64,000 nt of DNA from assembly GCA_947625905.1 (NCBI GenBank), contig CANQQJ010000008.1:1-64000 (forward strand), written 5' to 3'. This document shows positions 23,201-31,265 of the stretch, piece after piece. Made by a program: the position numbers and the translations under genes. The stretch is from an uncultured Clostridia bacterium (GTDB lineage: Bacteria; Bacillota; Clostridia; Monoglobales; Monoglobaceae). How positions within the stretch are numbered: the first letter of the stretch is position 1; each line of letters starts with the position of its first letter. The notes under the pieces are model-generated. The model searched no databases. It was not told the origin of the DNA and saw only the letters and a list, made by a program, of their open reading frames with translations.

Positions 23201-26064
23201 GTATATCCGTTTGCCTCGCCCGCGATCAACCAGTTGTTATAATCTGTCATTGACGCGCAAGCGCCGTGGGAGTACGCGCTCCAGCCTATCTGAATATAAT
23301 GACCCTTCACATCGCCTTTGTCGTCCACAAGGTCGACGGCGCCGAAGTAATCGTTATCCGCCAATTCAACGCCCATGCCGGGCAGGATATTGTTCTGACG
23401 TTCAGGCTCTTTTTCTTTCACGTCGAGCTTCCATCCCATCTGAATAGTTCTTCCGCTGCTCTCCGCGAGGAACTGATTCCGGTGGTATGTGTGCATGAGC
23501 ATAGATTCCATGTAGTCGGCAACATGGTTTTCGTTTTCATCGGCGGCCCAAAGCGCGTATACCTTTGCGTTTGATTCAGCGCCGGTGAGGCTGACCTCTC
23601 CTATCGACAGTTCATTGGCCATCTCCTCGCCTGTCACAAAATCAACATGCTCATCTTGACTCCAGCCGACCAGCACGGCCTTATCGCGGTAGATCATCGT
23701 TCTGCCGTATTCCACTGCCAGAAGAGCGGCATTTGTACCCGGCAAGTGATAGTCATTGCATACATAGAACATACCGTTATCGTCCACGGTATATCCGGCG
23801 TGGACATTACCGCCGTTTATGTAGTATTCCACGTGCAGAGCTCTTTCGCAGTAGTCGGGTTTGCCGCTATTATCATTATCCTGCGCGTATACGGCGTAGA
23901 GCGTAATGTCCTCATTTGCATTTCCCGGAACGGTGTAGGGGCTTATCAGAAGAGATTTTATTATTTCTAATGAATCCGGATCTACTGCGTCAGTAATCAC
24001 TTTATCCGTACGCTCAAGGCTCCAGCCCGCGAATATGGCGCCGCCCTTCTTGAGTTCGGGCGCCGTTTCAAGCGGATAATCCGCACCGGGAAGAACGCCC
24101 GTCAGGCGAGCCGGCACAACGCCGTCGCCTCCGTTTATATCATAAATGATAGAAACGGTGGTCTCTCTGTAGTCGGGTACGAAGTTTTTGTTCCTGTCCA
24201 CTGCCCATACCGCAAAAACGATAGCATCCGCGTCTTCGGGGATGACCACTTCGGAGATAAGCTCTTCTTCGGGCTCTGCCTCCAGGGGTGCGGCGCCAAG
24301 GTCTGTGCCGCACCAGCCTATGAATACTGCCTGACCGTTGGCGGTCTGCTTGGTCCATGGTTCATTGGCAGAGGGCTGCCAAAGGGGTGCCGTTTTTACC
24401 TCGTCGCCTGTGGATGGCGTATAAACATTGTCCATAATATCGGCAAGGCTCTTGGGCGCGGTGCCGCCGTTCGGCATGTATTCTATGTGGTGTCCGCTTG
24501 TGGTATAGCCGCAGACCGTACACGTCACGTGGGCGCTGTCCCAGGTATGACTCTTCTCGCCGCCTATGCGCTTTTCGGTATCGCCGCAAAGCTCGCACTT
24601 TCTTTCCTGATCGCGCTCGGCGGTACAGAGATAATCGCCTTCAACCGTGTCTTCCCAATCGCTCCATATATGTTCGAGTTTAGGCAGGTTGACCTGGTAC
24701 GTGAGATTGTTATTTGAGGTGTTATCTCCGTTTTCTTGGGCATTTTTGCCGCAATTCTCGCATACGGGTGCATACTTAATATATCCGGCGGTCGAACAGG
24801 TCGATTCTTTGGAATCGATCTGGACGTAATCTGTTTCGTAATTTGCGGTCCGGGGATTGGGGTAGCGGTGCCCCGTGGCGGGGATCGCAAGCGATATCTC
24901 CGCTCCGCAGCCGTCACAGGTGAAGGTCATTTCGCCGGCTGTCGTACAGGTTGGTTCTGTTTTCCTCACGCCCTTCGTTTCATCGAGCTCACCCTCATCA
25001 TTCTGGAACGAATGTTTGTTTGCGTTATGGGCATACTGAGGAACTTCGATCTGCAACAGATCGCCGCATTCTGTGCAGATATAATATTCGTGTCCCGTGC
25101 CATATTCCGTGGCGGGAATGTGAAGGTCCTCGTTTTCCACATAGTGGTGTCCGTTAGGGGCGCTCACTTGGACTTTCAGCCCTTTACTGTTGTTAAACGC
25201 GGAGCAGTTCTCGCAGCGAATCGTTTCCATTGCCCCTTTAGTGCAGGTCGCCTCCTCTGCTGAACTCTCATCCACATAGTATGTATGTCCCGTAGGCTCA
25301 CTCTCTACCCTTTCAACTACCTTTCCGCAGGTTTTGCAGGTTTTTAATATGACCACCGTGTCGGCGCATTTGTTAGCTTTGTCATCTTCCTCTGTTTCAT
25401 CGAGTTCCTCTGAATGCACGTGCGGTGTCGCAACGACATTGGCATATGTTATTCCGCAGGTGTCAAGCACATCCAGCATACGATCACGGTCCGCCTCGTC
25501 CCCCTCCTCGTACTCAAGGTAGATCGTGCCGTCTATCTGAGTGGGTTTGACGTCCGCGTAGATCAGTCCGTCGGGGTAGAGATACACGTCTCCGTGGATT
25601 ACTCCGCCGTGGCTGTGGCCCTCTTCATTGCAGTTCATCTCAAGGGTGCCGCCCGACTTGACCGTCACGTTGCCGTATACTTCTCCGCTGTTGTACAGGT
25701 GCGCGCCTTCGGCAATCTCTATGTTTCCTTTTATATCTCCTTCGTTATGGAGGCTGCTTTCGCCCGCGCTCTCGGTCAGAGCGCCTCTTATCGTTACGTT
25801 GCCTGTAATGAGGCCGTCCACTCCGTTCTTTATCATCGAACCGTTCTCAAGTCTGATGTCTCCGTCGATGATGTGGTTGTTGACTACGGTGGAGACATTC
25901 CCTTCGTTGTTAAAATAGGAATAGACAGAGATGTTTCCCTCGATCGTGCCGTTGTTGGTGAGGTACTCGTCGCCGCTGGCGTATCCGCCAAGGATGGCCG
26001 CCGCGCCGACGACGTAGTTTTGCTTCACGTACATTTTTTCGCCGACCTCACCGATGTTCATCAA
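20275..26064 (-). CDS. Giant SLH surface protein, C-terminal segment (InlB B-repeats, Cys modules, SLH)
   Basis: A 1,929-residue open frame that is almost certainly the C-terminal part of the protein started at 31051. The frame stays open upstream to about 26,165, where it meets the middle segment one frame off. Beta-helix-like repeats come first (about 1-200: LTNNGTIEGNISV, IKGNIEIAEGAHLYN). Five CxxC modules follow at about 205-520 (CENCSA, CTECGD, CDGCGA, CENCGK, CELCGD, CTVCGY). Diverged then near-identical Listeria-Bacteroides/InlB B-repeats run to about 1,680. Three SLH domains occupy about 1,690-1,890. It would be fixed to the wall through SLH and act as an adhesin or scaffold. No cell-binding partner can be named. 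Confidence 0.88.
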   Translation of the reverse strand: MMNIGEVGEKMYVKQNYVVGAAAILGGYASGDEYLTNNGTIEGNISVYSYFNNEGNVSTVVNNHIIDGDIRLENGSMIKNGVDGLITGNVTIRGALTESAGESSLHNEGDIKGNIEIAEGAHLYNSGEVYGNVTVKSGGTLEMNCNEEGHSHGGVIHGDVYLYPDGLIYADVKPTQIDGTIYLEYEEGDEADRDRMLDVLDTCGITYANVVATPHVHSEELDETEEDDKANKCADTVVILKTCKTCGKVVERVESEPTGHTYYVDESSAEEATCTKGAMETIRCENCSAFNNSKGLKVQVSAPNGHHYVENEDLHIPATEYGTGHEYYICTECGDLLQIEVPQYAHNANKHSFQNDEGELDETKGVRKTEPTCTTAGEMTFTCDGCGAEISLAIPATGHRYPNPRTANYETDYVQIDSKESTCSTAGYIKYAPVCENCGKNAQENGDNTSNNNLTYQVNLPKLEHIWSDWEDTVEGDYLCTAERDQERKCELCGDTEKRIGGEKSHTWDSAHVTCTVCGYTTSGHHIEYMPNGGTAPKSLADIMDNVYTPSTGDEVKTAPLWQPSANEPWTKQTANGQAVFIGWCGTDLGAAPLEAEPEEELISEVVIPEDADAIVFAVWAVDRNKNFVPDYRETTVSIIYDINGGDGVVPARLTGVLPGADYPLETAPELKKGGAIFAGWSLERTDKVITDAVDPDSLEIIKSLLISPYTVPGNANEDITLYAVYAQDNDNSGKPDYCERALHVEYYINGGNVHAGYTVDDNGMFYVCNDYHLPGTNAALLAVEYGRTMIYRDKAVLVGWSQDEHVDFVTGEEMANELSIGEVSLTGAESNAKVYALWAADENENHVADYMESMLMHTYHRNQFLAESSGRTIQMGWKLDVKEKEPERQNNILPGMGVELADNDYFGAVDLVDDKGDVKGHYIQIGWSAYSHGACASMTDYNNWLIAGEANGYTEGEKYYRIIYDTRYQNAFALWASDENTNGIADFKEMKCTVTLNLNGGTPTENDFPEKTELTINEQFTFPADPAKPGHAFKGWFAAGDEHLYKAGESVTVTDDVTYTAQYEPTTHTVTLDLNGGTAGEDFEASSTVNEGESFTFPADPTKDGFNFLGWSAEGDENLYRAGDTVTVNADVTYTAQYEVNVCKVTLDLNGGTAGEGFTADNTVNEGESFIFPADPTKDGYTFKGWSAKGDEHLYKAGDTVEVTDDVTYTAQYEANTYKVTLDLNGGTAGEGFTADNTVNKGESFTFSADPAKDGYTFKGWSAVGDEHLYKAGDTVEVTADVTYTAQYEEIVVGPNTFKVTLDLNGGTAGEGFTAENTVNEGESFTFPADPTKAGFNFLGWSAEGDEHLYKAGDTVEVTADVTYTAQYEEIVVGPNTFKVTLDINGGTAGEGFTADNTVNEGESFTFPADPTKAGFNFLGWSAEGDENLYKAGDTVAVSADVIYTAQYEEIVVPNTFRVTLDLNGGTAGEGFTADNTVNEGESFTFPADPTKAGFNFLGWSAEGDENLYKAGDTVEVTADVTYTAQYEEIVVGPKTFKVTLELRGGRAGEGFKAENIVNEGESFTFPADPSRTGYTFRGWSADGGENLYRAGDTVAVTADITFAAQWSLASSFSPGGSVFSTYTVWFETNGGSHVPSQTITLNGLVKEPTPPTKDGYTFAGWYSDTALTKKYDFASKVTSSFTLYAKWNDAEPGGASAPNPGTGGAALNSEDHYAYIVGYPDGSVQPNETITRAEVAAIFYRLMSDESRNMFMSNQNGYSDTAPGDWFNTAVSTMSAASVIKGYEDGTFAPDQPITRAEFAAMAARFDSGEYSGEDKFPDISGHWARKEINRAAQKGWVTGYQDGTFAPDRYITRAEAMRLVNRVMGRIPSAEHLLADMTVWPDNSDKSVWYYADVQEATNSHYYEKNGEYEVWTAMRETRNWAELGR
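21240..23095 (-). repeat. Eight tandem InlB B-type repeats (about 230 bases each)
   Basis: Eight units share the layout VTLDLNGGTAGEGF...GWSAEGDE.LYKAGDTV.V.ADVTYTAQYE. A ninth, shorter unit of the same family follows downstream at about 21,010-21,200. Several copies are almost identical in DNA, so recombination and copy-number change are expected. Confidence 0.92.
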
Positions 26065-26141
26065 GGCGATGTCCAGCGCCCAATCTGTGCCCTCGTCTTT
26101 AAGGCTGCATGTGTTGTTGTATATTTCTCCGCCGTTGAGTA

Positions 26142-29100
26142 TCAGCGCGTCGGCGGAGGGCTGCTGATACCGGCGCCTATATTGTCGTGTATCTTGCCGC
26201 CGTTCATCTCGAAGGCGCCGCCGTTATACATATACATCGTCTGACCCCAGCCGTAGGAGCCGCCTCTGAGACCTACGGTTCCGGTGATCTCGCCGCCGTC
26301 CATATGGAGCTTGGAGTAGATGTCTCCCTTATTATCACCATCTTTAGACCCATCGGTTTTTTTATGCAGCTGGATGAAGACGCCGTTGGTGTCGGCCGCA
26401 ATGTTGTCTTTTATCAGCGTGCCTTCATCCATATAGACCTGGGTGCCTTCCATAGCCACGATCAGACCGCCGTTGCCGCCGTAGCAATAGTTATTCTCCA
26501 TGGTGGTGCAGCCGCTCAGGCGTATCTCATCTTCGTCCGTGTTGCCGATACAAACTCCGGATCTGGACGCGTTATGCTTAAAAACAGTATTCGATTTGAT
26601 CTCCAGTTTGCCGTCTTCGGTAGATGTGAAGTCGATGAAATGCCTGTCGTCGTCGTAACCGTCCCCCGCGAAGAAGTTCTCCATGATCACGTCCTCCAGT
26701 AAGAGGGTGCCGCCGGTGACCTTGATAAGGCTGTCGGTGGAGACCAGATTCCCCGCAAGCTCCTTTATGGGGTGACCGCCGTTCGGATCGGCAAGGACAT
26801 CTATATCGTAATCCCGGTTCAGCTCTTTATCATAATCGAGCTTCTCCTGGTCGATCTCCCATTTGCCTTCTCCGTCGATGGTCACGTTTTGCAGCGTGAC
26901 CGTATCGCCCGCGCCGACCCGGAGGATAGCGCCGTCGTAGTGCTCCTCCGGAAGCTCCGCGCCCTCCTCCTCGAGCGCCGCGAGGCTTATTTCGGGGTCC
27001 ATGATTATCGTGTTCGGATTCGCGAAGGTATCGCGGGTGATGGTGTGTCCCCCGCCGTTGATGGTCACGTTTCCGACCCCGTCGGGAAGCATGGCCTCAA
27101 AGCCGACCGTGATGTCGTCCGTAAGGTAGATCGTGCCGCCGTCTTGCACGTCGTGGAGCGCGAGGGAAAGACGGCTGTAGGGTGTGCCCGTCTTCTCATC
27201 CTCGCCGGGATTGGCGACGATGATATTTTTGGTGGTTCCGGTGTCCCCCAGCGCATAATTCGTAAAGCGTGTCCTCGCGGGGAGAGTAACCGTAGGAGCG
27301 GTTGACGAAGTTTGCTGATGATCGTTAAGATCATTGTATGTCACCTCATAGCCGGTGAGCAGGAAGCCCTCATATGGGCCCTTTGTGACCACGATGTACA
27401 CATCAACTTTCTTCATCTTACCTATTTTACCGCGCAGATATGCCGCGTCGCCCGAACCGAAAAGCTTGAGGGGGTATCCCTTCTCCGGCAAATCGGGTCT
27501 GTAGAAGGTATAAGTAGTTTCGCCGGTTTCGTCGTCCGTTTTTATTTCGATCCTGTGACTTGCGTCAGTGGTCTCGTAGGTGCCGTCTTCCACAAAATCC
27601 TCTGCTGTGACTTCATTTCCGATATTGTAGTACTTGTCTGCTTCGAAGGTGGTCTGTTGTTTGGTCTCGCCGACTTTATATCCTTTTGCACTTTTACTGG
27701 TCTTGAAGGTGTTTGCGGTTTTCACCGTATCCTCTTCATCCGAATCGTTCCACATGAAATCGGCTCTCAGGGTGCCGTCGGTATAAGTTTCTTTGGTGGT
27801 GCTGCTGCTGACTTTTCCCGTGGTATATCCGTTTAACCATACGCTGATCGTACCGGGGACGGGTGTGTTTTCGTCCGCGCCCACTTTGCCGTCTCCGTCC
27901 TCGTCCTTTATGGCGTCGAATGCCACGTCCGCGGGCAGGCGCGCCTCGCCGGAAGAGAGATCGCCCCAGTAGATCTCTCCGTTGTCGGTAACAGTGATCA
28001 TATAATTTAAACCGGCTTCGTCTATATAGTAGTGACCCGCATGGTACTTGAAATATTCCTTTGCCTTGTCCTTGTTTTCGTCGCTGTATGCTCTGTCGTT
28101 GTCATAGATCTTTGTGCTTAAGGGCTTGTTGTATTTGGGATCAGATTTTTTTGTCATCACTCCCCATGGGTTTCCGTTCTCATCGGCGTCGTCATATATG
28201 TACGTGTTAGATGGAATGAAATAGGAAGACGCGGCATAGGTCTGGTCTCTTGTAAATGTAAATGTTACCTCCCCGCATTGCGCGATATTGGCAAGGGTAT
28301 CATTCGTCTTTACGGTGCGCCATTCGGGAATGACGACTTTGATGTCGGTCACGGCGTTGATCTTACCGAAATTGGGATTATTATGGTTCTTCTCGCTCTT
28401 GTCCATCGTCAGATCCATCGCGACATCTTTATAAATATGCTCTGCGTTCCTAGAATCGTACGCGTGGATCGTGACCTTGCCCTCGCCGTCTATTTCGATG
28501 TGCCACTTACCCTTCGCCTCGGTTGGCTCGTAAGTGCCGGCGACGCCGATGCTCTTGAGGAAGTCTTCACCCTTTTTCCTGTCCGTGTCGGAATAGAACG
28601 TGCCGGTCAAATACTTGCACTCGACTTCTCCGTCTTGCGGGCGGTATATCGCGATAGGATCCTTCAAGTTGAACTGGTGGTCGTCTATGGGATTGGTTAC
28701 GCCGCCTTTCCATGTCAACTTGACAATAGCCTCCTGTGTGCAGGCCTCGTCGGCAAACCAGCCCGTTACGGGGACCGTGATGGTAGAGAGATATCTGCCG
28801 TCGTTTCCCCATTCGCCGTTAGTGGTGCTTGTGCTGGCAGCCGTATGATTTTTGTCATAGACGAACACGGGGGCGGGGTTTGCTACCTTATCATAAACCT
28901 CGCTTTCGGTATCGAACTTGGTGTAAACATCACCTTTATCGTCTACCATTATTTTCCAGCCGGAGCCGTCGTTGAGGGTGTACTCGCCCGTCACATACTG
29001 GGTCATGTACTTCTCTGCCTCGTCGAGATATTTCTCCAAGAAGTATGCGGTCACTGTGCTGTAAGCGCGGGAAACTTCTTCGCTGTCCGGCTTGTAGCAG

Positions 29101-30611
29101 GTGACGGCTTCACTGACGGCAAACTGCTCTTCTGCCGGGTTCCAGTTCATTGTGACCGTTTTTCGATCGGTTTCCGCGGACTTCTTTTTTGCGTCGAACC
29201 AGTTCGGCGTGGAGAATACAACAGAGGTCACATCCGAGTCTCCCGTACCTGCAAGCCATTTTGCGTCTTTGAGGTCGTAATAAAGAGGGGTGTACTCGTC
29301 GCAGCCGTCCTCACCGCTCTCCTTCGGTATACAGAGCTTGACGGCTCCGTCCTCTTCGATCTTGATATATTCACCCGATTCGTCGTTTACAATATATTTG
29401 TTAGCATAGTCTTTCAGCCTGGACTTTGCATATGCGGTATTCTTGCTGTCGGCACCCTCACCGAGCTGTTCAAAACGCATAGGGGGTATAAATGTCGTTA
29501 CGACTTTGCCGCCCTCCTGCTTGTATGCCGCAGCAAGCGCATCTGATGTAAAGTTCAGTTTGGCTGCTTTGGGGGAGGAGGTTTCAAAACTCCATGTAAG
29601 TTTGATAAAAGCGGGAACGGCGCATGCTTTGTCTATGTACCGGTCCGGCACGCAAACGTACATCGTGCTGACTCTGTCGGGGCTGGTGGAGGCGGCTGTC
29701 GCGACGGCTTCGCGCTCTTCTTCACCTGTGTTGAGATAGACATGACCGTCATCCTTGATCTCGATATACCAGCCGCCGATGCCTTCTATGTCATTGCCGT
29801 AGACAGTCCCGTAGGCATCGGAAAGGGCATATTTGCCGACATATTTTCCGTCTTCCCCGCTGAAATACCCAAAGGAGTACATGCCGTCAGCGGGCATGAA
29901 GTAGCTGTTTGTATTAAAGCCCTTCACCACCGTCGTTCCGTTGTACTCGTAGAATATATGTTGTTTGGAAGCCTTGAAGTGATTGTAAACTTTGTTGCTT
30001 GTTGCCGACGTCCAGTTGAGCGTCAGCGTCTGATAAGCTGTTTTTTTGCTGCTAAACCACTCTGCGCTGGAAAACACGAGTTTCTTGACATCGTCATAGG
30101 CGTTGCCGGAGGTGCTGGTGGCGCTGGTGCCAAATTCAACGTGATCCAGAAAAATACCTTCGCCGGTTCCGCCGTCGGTCAATTTGATATCGTTTTCGTC
30201 TATCGTGATCTTCCAGTCGGAACCGTCCGGGAGGGTATAGGTACCTTGCGCCGAATTATTCTTAAAGTACGCCTGCGCCTTGGTCTTATTGTACATATTA
30301 ACACCGCTCGAGAAGTGATATAAAACTTCCTGAGCTTTATTGTAAACATCCGCATTCGGCATGGTAATATAACCCTCGGACTTAAAGGAGAACGCAAGCG
30401 TCTGGTTTTCACCTTCGTTTGTAAACCATTCGCCCTCTTTGCCGAACGTAATGGATGTAACGGTGCTTGTTCCTTCCAACGCCGTAACCACCGCGCCGGT
30501 GTCCGTATCGTTATGCTTCAGCGTGATATCGCCGCCGTCCTCGGCGATCACGATCGACCACTCGCTGCCCTCGTATTTGGTTTCGCCGCTTATGTAATCT
30601 TTCTCGGTCAC
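26142..30611 (-). CDS. Giant surface protein, middle segment (tandem W-K-I repeats and beta-helix)
   Basis: A 1,489-residue frame beginning at a GTG that lacks a ribosome site and a signal peptide, so it is not a natural start. Residues upstream in the same frame (DEHQQNYLAAHAGTYV) continue the repeat pattern, showing this is the middle of the 31051 gene. About eight repeats of 110-180 residues share G-x-Y-x-(L/I)-(N/D)-x-x-G-x-x-W-K-I-x-(I/V)-D-x-x-G, then a W-F-x-x-x-(K/E) segment. A pectate-lyase-like beta-helix follows at about 1,115-1,480 (VTINGGGHTITRD, VTLQNVTIDGEGKW, LRGGSYGWGQTMYM). The repeat family is not one I can name. Confidence 0.8.
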   Translation of the reverse strand: MTEKDYISGETKYEGSEWSIVIAEDGGDITLKHNDTDTGAVVTALEGTSTVTSITFGKEGEWFTNEGENQTLAFSFKSEGYITMPNADVYNKAQEVLYHFSSGVNMYNKTKAQAYFKNNSAQGTYTLPDGSDWKITIDENDIKLTDGGTGEGIFLDHVEFGTSATSTSGNAYDDVKKLVFSSAEWFSSKKTAYQTLTLNWTSATSNKVYNHFKASKQHIFYEYNGTTVVKGFNTNSYFMPADGMYSFGYFSGEDGKYVGKYALSDAYGTVYGNDIEGIGGWYIEIKDDGHVYLNTGEEEREAVATAASTSPDRVSTMYVCVPDRYIDKACAVPAFIKLTWSFETSSPKAAKLNFTSDALAAAYKQEGGKVVTTFIPPMRFEQLGEGADSKNTAYAKSRLKDYANKYIVNDESGEYIKIEEDGAVKLCIPKESGEDGCDEYTPLYYDLKDAKWLAGTGDSDVTSVVFSTPNWFDAKKKSAETDRKTVTMNWNPAEEQFAVSEAVTCYKPDSEEVSRAYSTVTAYFLEKYLDEAEKYMTQYVTGEYTLNDGSGWKIMVDDKGDVYTKFDTESEVYDKVANPAPVFVYDKNHTAASTSTTNGEWGNDGRYLSTITVPVTGWFADEACTQEAIVKLTWKGGVTNPIDDHQFNLKDPIAIYRPQDGEVECKYLTGTFYSDTDRKKGEDFLKSIGVAGTYEPTEAKGKWHIEIDGEGKVTIHAYDSRNAEHIYKDVAMDLTMDKSEKNHNNPNFGKINAVTDIKVVIPEWRTVKTNDTLANIAQCGEVTFTFTRDQTYAASSYFIPSNTYIYDDADENGNPWGVMTKKSDPKYNKPLSTKIYDNDRAYSDENKDKAKEYFKYHAGHYYIDEAGLNYMITVTDNGEIYWGDLSSGEARLPADVAFDAIKDEDGDGKVGADENTPVPGTISVWLNGYTTGKVSSSTTKETYTDGTLRADFMWNDSDEEDTVKTANTFKTSKSAKGYKVGETKQQTTFEADKYYNIGNEVTAEDFVEDGTYETTDASHRIEIKTDDETGETTYTFYRPDLPEKGYPLKLFGSGDAAYLRGKIGKMKKVDVYIVVTKGPYEGFLLTGYEVTYNDLNDHQQTSSTAPTVTLPARTRFTNYALGDTGTTKNIIVANPGEDEKTGTPYSRLSLALHDVQDGGTIYLTDDITVGFEAMLPDGVGNVTINGGGHTITRDTFANPNTIIMDPEISLAALEEEGAELPEEHYDGAILRVGAGDTVTLQNVTIDGEGKWEIDQEKLDYDKELNRDYDIDVLADPNGGHPIKELAGNLVSTDSLIKVTGGTLLLEDVIMENFFAGDGYDDDRHFIDFTSTEDGKLEIKSNTVFKHNASRSGVCIGNTDEDEIRLSGCTTMENNYCYGGNGGLIVAMEGTQVYMDEGTLIKDNIAADTNGVFIQLHKKTDGSKDGDNKGDIYSKLHMDGGEITGTVGLRGGSYGWGQTMYMYNGGAFEMNGGKIHDNIGAGISSPPPTR

Positions 30612-31051
30612 ATACGTTCCCGCATGGGCCGCGAGATAATTTTGTTGGTGCTCGTCAGCGCAACGCCGGCGCCCAGCGACATGGTCTCAATGCCCGGTTC
30701 GTCGTTCTGCGGCATGGGTCCGTCGGCCGGAGCTTCGCTCGGCGCGGGCTCGGCGGCCTCACCGTCCGTATCATCCGAAGCCTCATCCGCGGCTGCGTCT
30801 TCAGATAACCGCGCGCCGCCCAAAGAGAGCGGACCTTCCAAGATGTTTTCGTCCGCAAAAGGCTCCGCATCCGCGGCTGTATCCTCCGATAACAGCGCAT
30901 CATCCGAAGAGAGCGAGCCGGCCGAGACGGTTCCGTCCGCCAAAGGCTCCGCGGCGCCGCCCGCCGCAAAAGACGCGGTCGGCATAAGCGCCGCCGCCAT
31001 GGCAAAAGTTAACACAAAACAGATAATGCGTTTTGTCAGTTTTTTTGTCAC
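30608..31051 (-). CDS. Giant surface protein, N-terminal segment with signal peptide (frameshifted)
   Basis: The GTG at 31051 is preceded by AAGGGGAC and starts a textbook signal peptide (RIICFVLTFAMAAALMPTASFA). An acidic Ala/Ser/Glu/Pro-rich stretch follows (EAAEPAPSEAPADGPMPQ). The frame ends at 30608 in nonsense (LTSTNKIISRPMRERM). A one-base shift near 30,645-30,670 brings it into frame with the W-K-I repeats. The gene therefore appears broken twice, or carries two sequence errors. The frame is open upstream to 31138, but the GTG gives the best signal peptide. Confidence 0.75.
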   Translation of the reverse strand: MTKKLTKRIICFVLTFAMAAALMPTASFAAGGAAEPLADGTVSAGSLSSDDALLSEDTAADAEPFADENILEGPLSLGGARLSEDAAADEASDDTDGEAAEPAPSEAPADGPMPQNDEPGIETMSLGAGVALTSTNKIISRPMRERM

Positions 31052-31080
31052 GTTAAAGTCCCCTTTCCGTTTTCGGCTTA

Positions 31081-31138
31081 ATGCACCGAGAAAAAGCGCC
31101 CCCCGATGCACATTCATAATTGTCCTTGCGCGGTGCAT
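31081..31138 (-). other. Inverted repeat in the leader of the giant surface-protein gene
   Basis: ATGCACCG (31081-31088) and CGGTGCAT (31131-31138) are perfect arms, with another GATGCAC copy between them. It sits about 30-90 bases before the GTG start. It may be an RNA leader stem or an operator. No known riboswitch consensus was recognised. Confidence 0.4.
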
Positions 31139-31180
31139 GGTCTTTTTTATCGCAACCGATCATTCATTTTTGTCATAATA

Positions 31181-31205
31181 AAAGAGCGCCGACAGGACGC
31201 TCTTT
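31181..31205 (-). terminator. Terminator of the DHHW-protein gene
   Basis: AAAGAGCG (31181-31188) pairs with CGCTCTTT (31198-31205). TTATTATG follows on the minus strand, about 60 bases past the stop. Confidence 0.75.
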
Positions 31206-31265
31206 ATTGTTATCCCGCGAATAATTTTGCGGACTCAAATTTATAAGAAATTAATTTTTCCCGTT

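Noticed and set aside
28278-29546. Plus-strand frame of 422 codons inside the giant adhesin
   Set aside because: Antisense to the repeat array and without a start signal.
30600-30680. Programmed -1 frameshift in the adhesin gene
   Set aside because: The shift direction fits, but no X-XXY-YYZ slippery heptamer or following strong stem was recognised, and a second break occurs 4.5 kb on.
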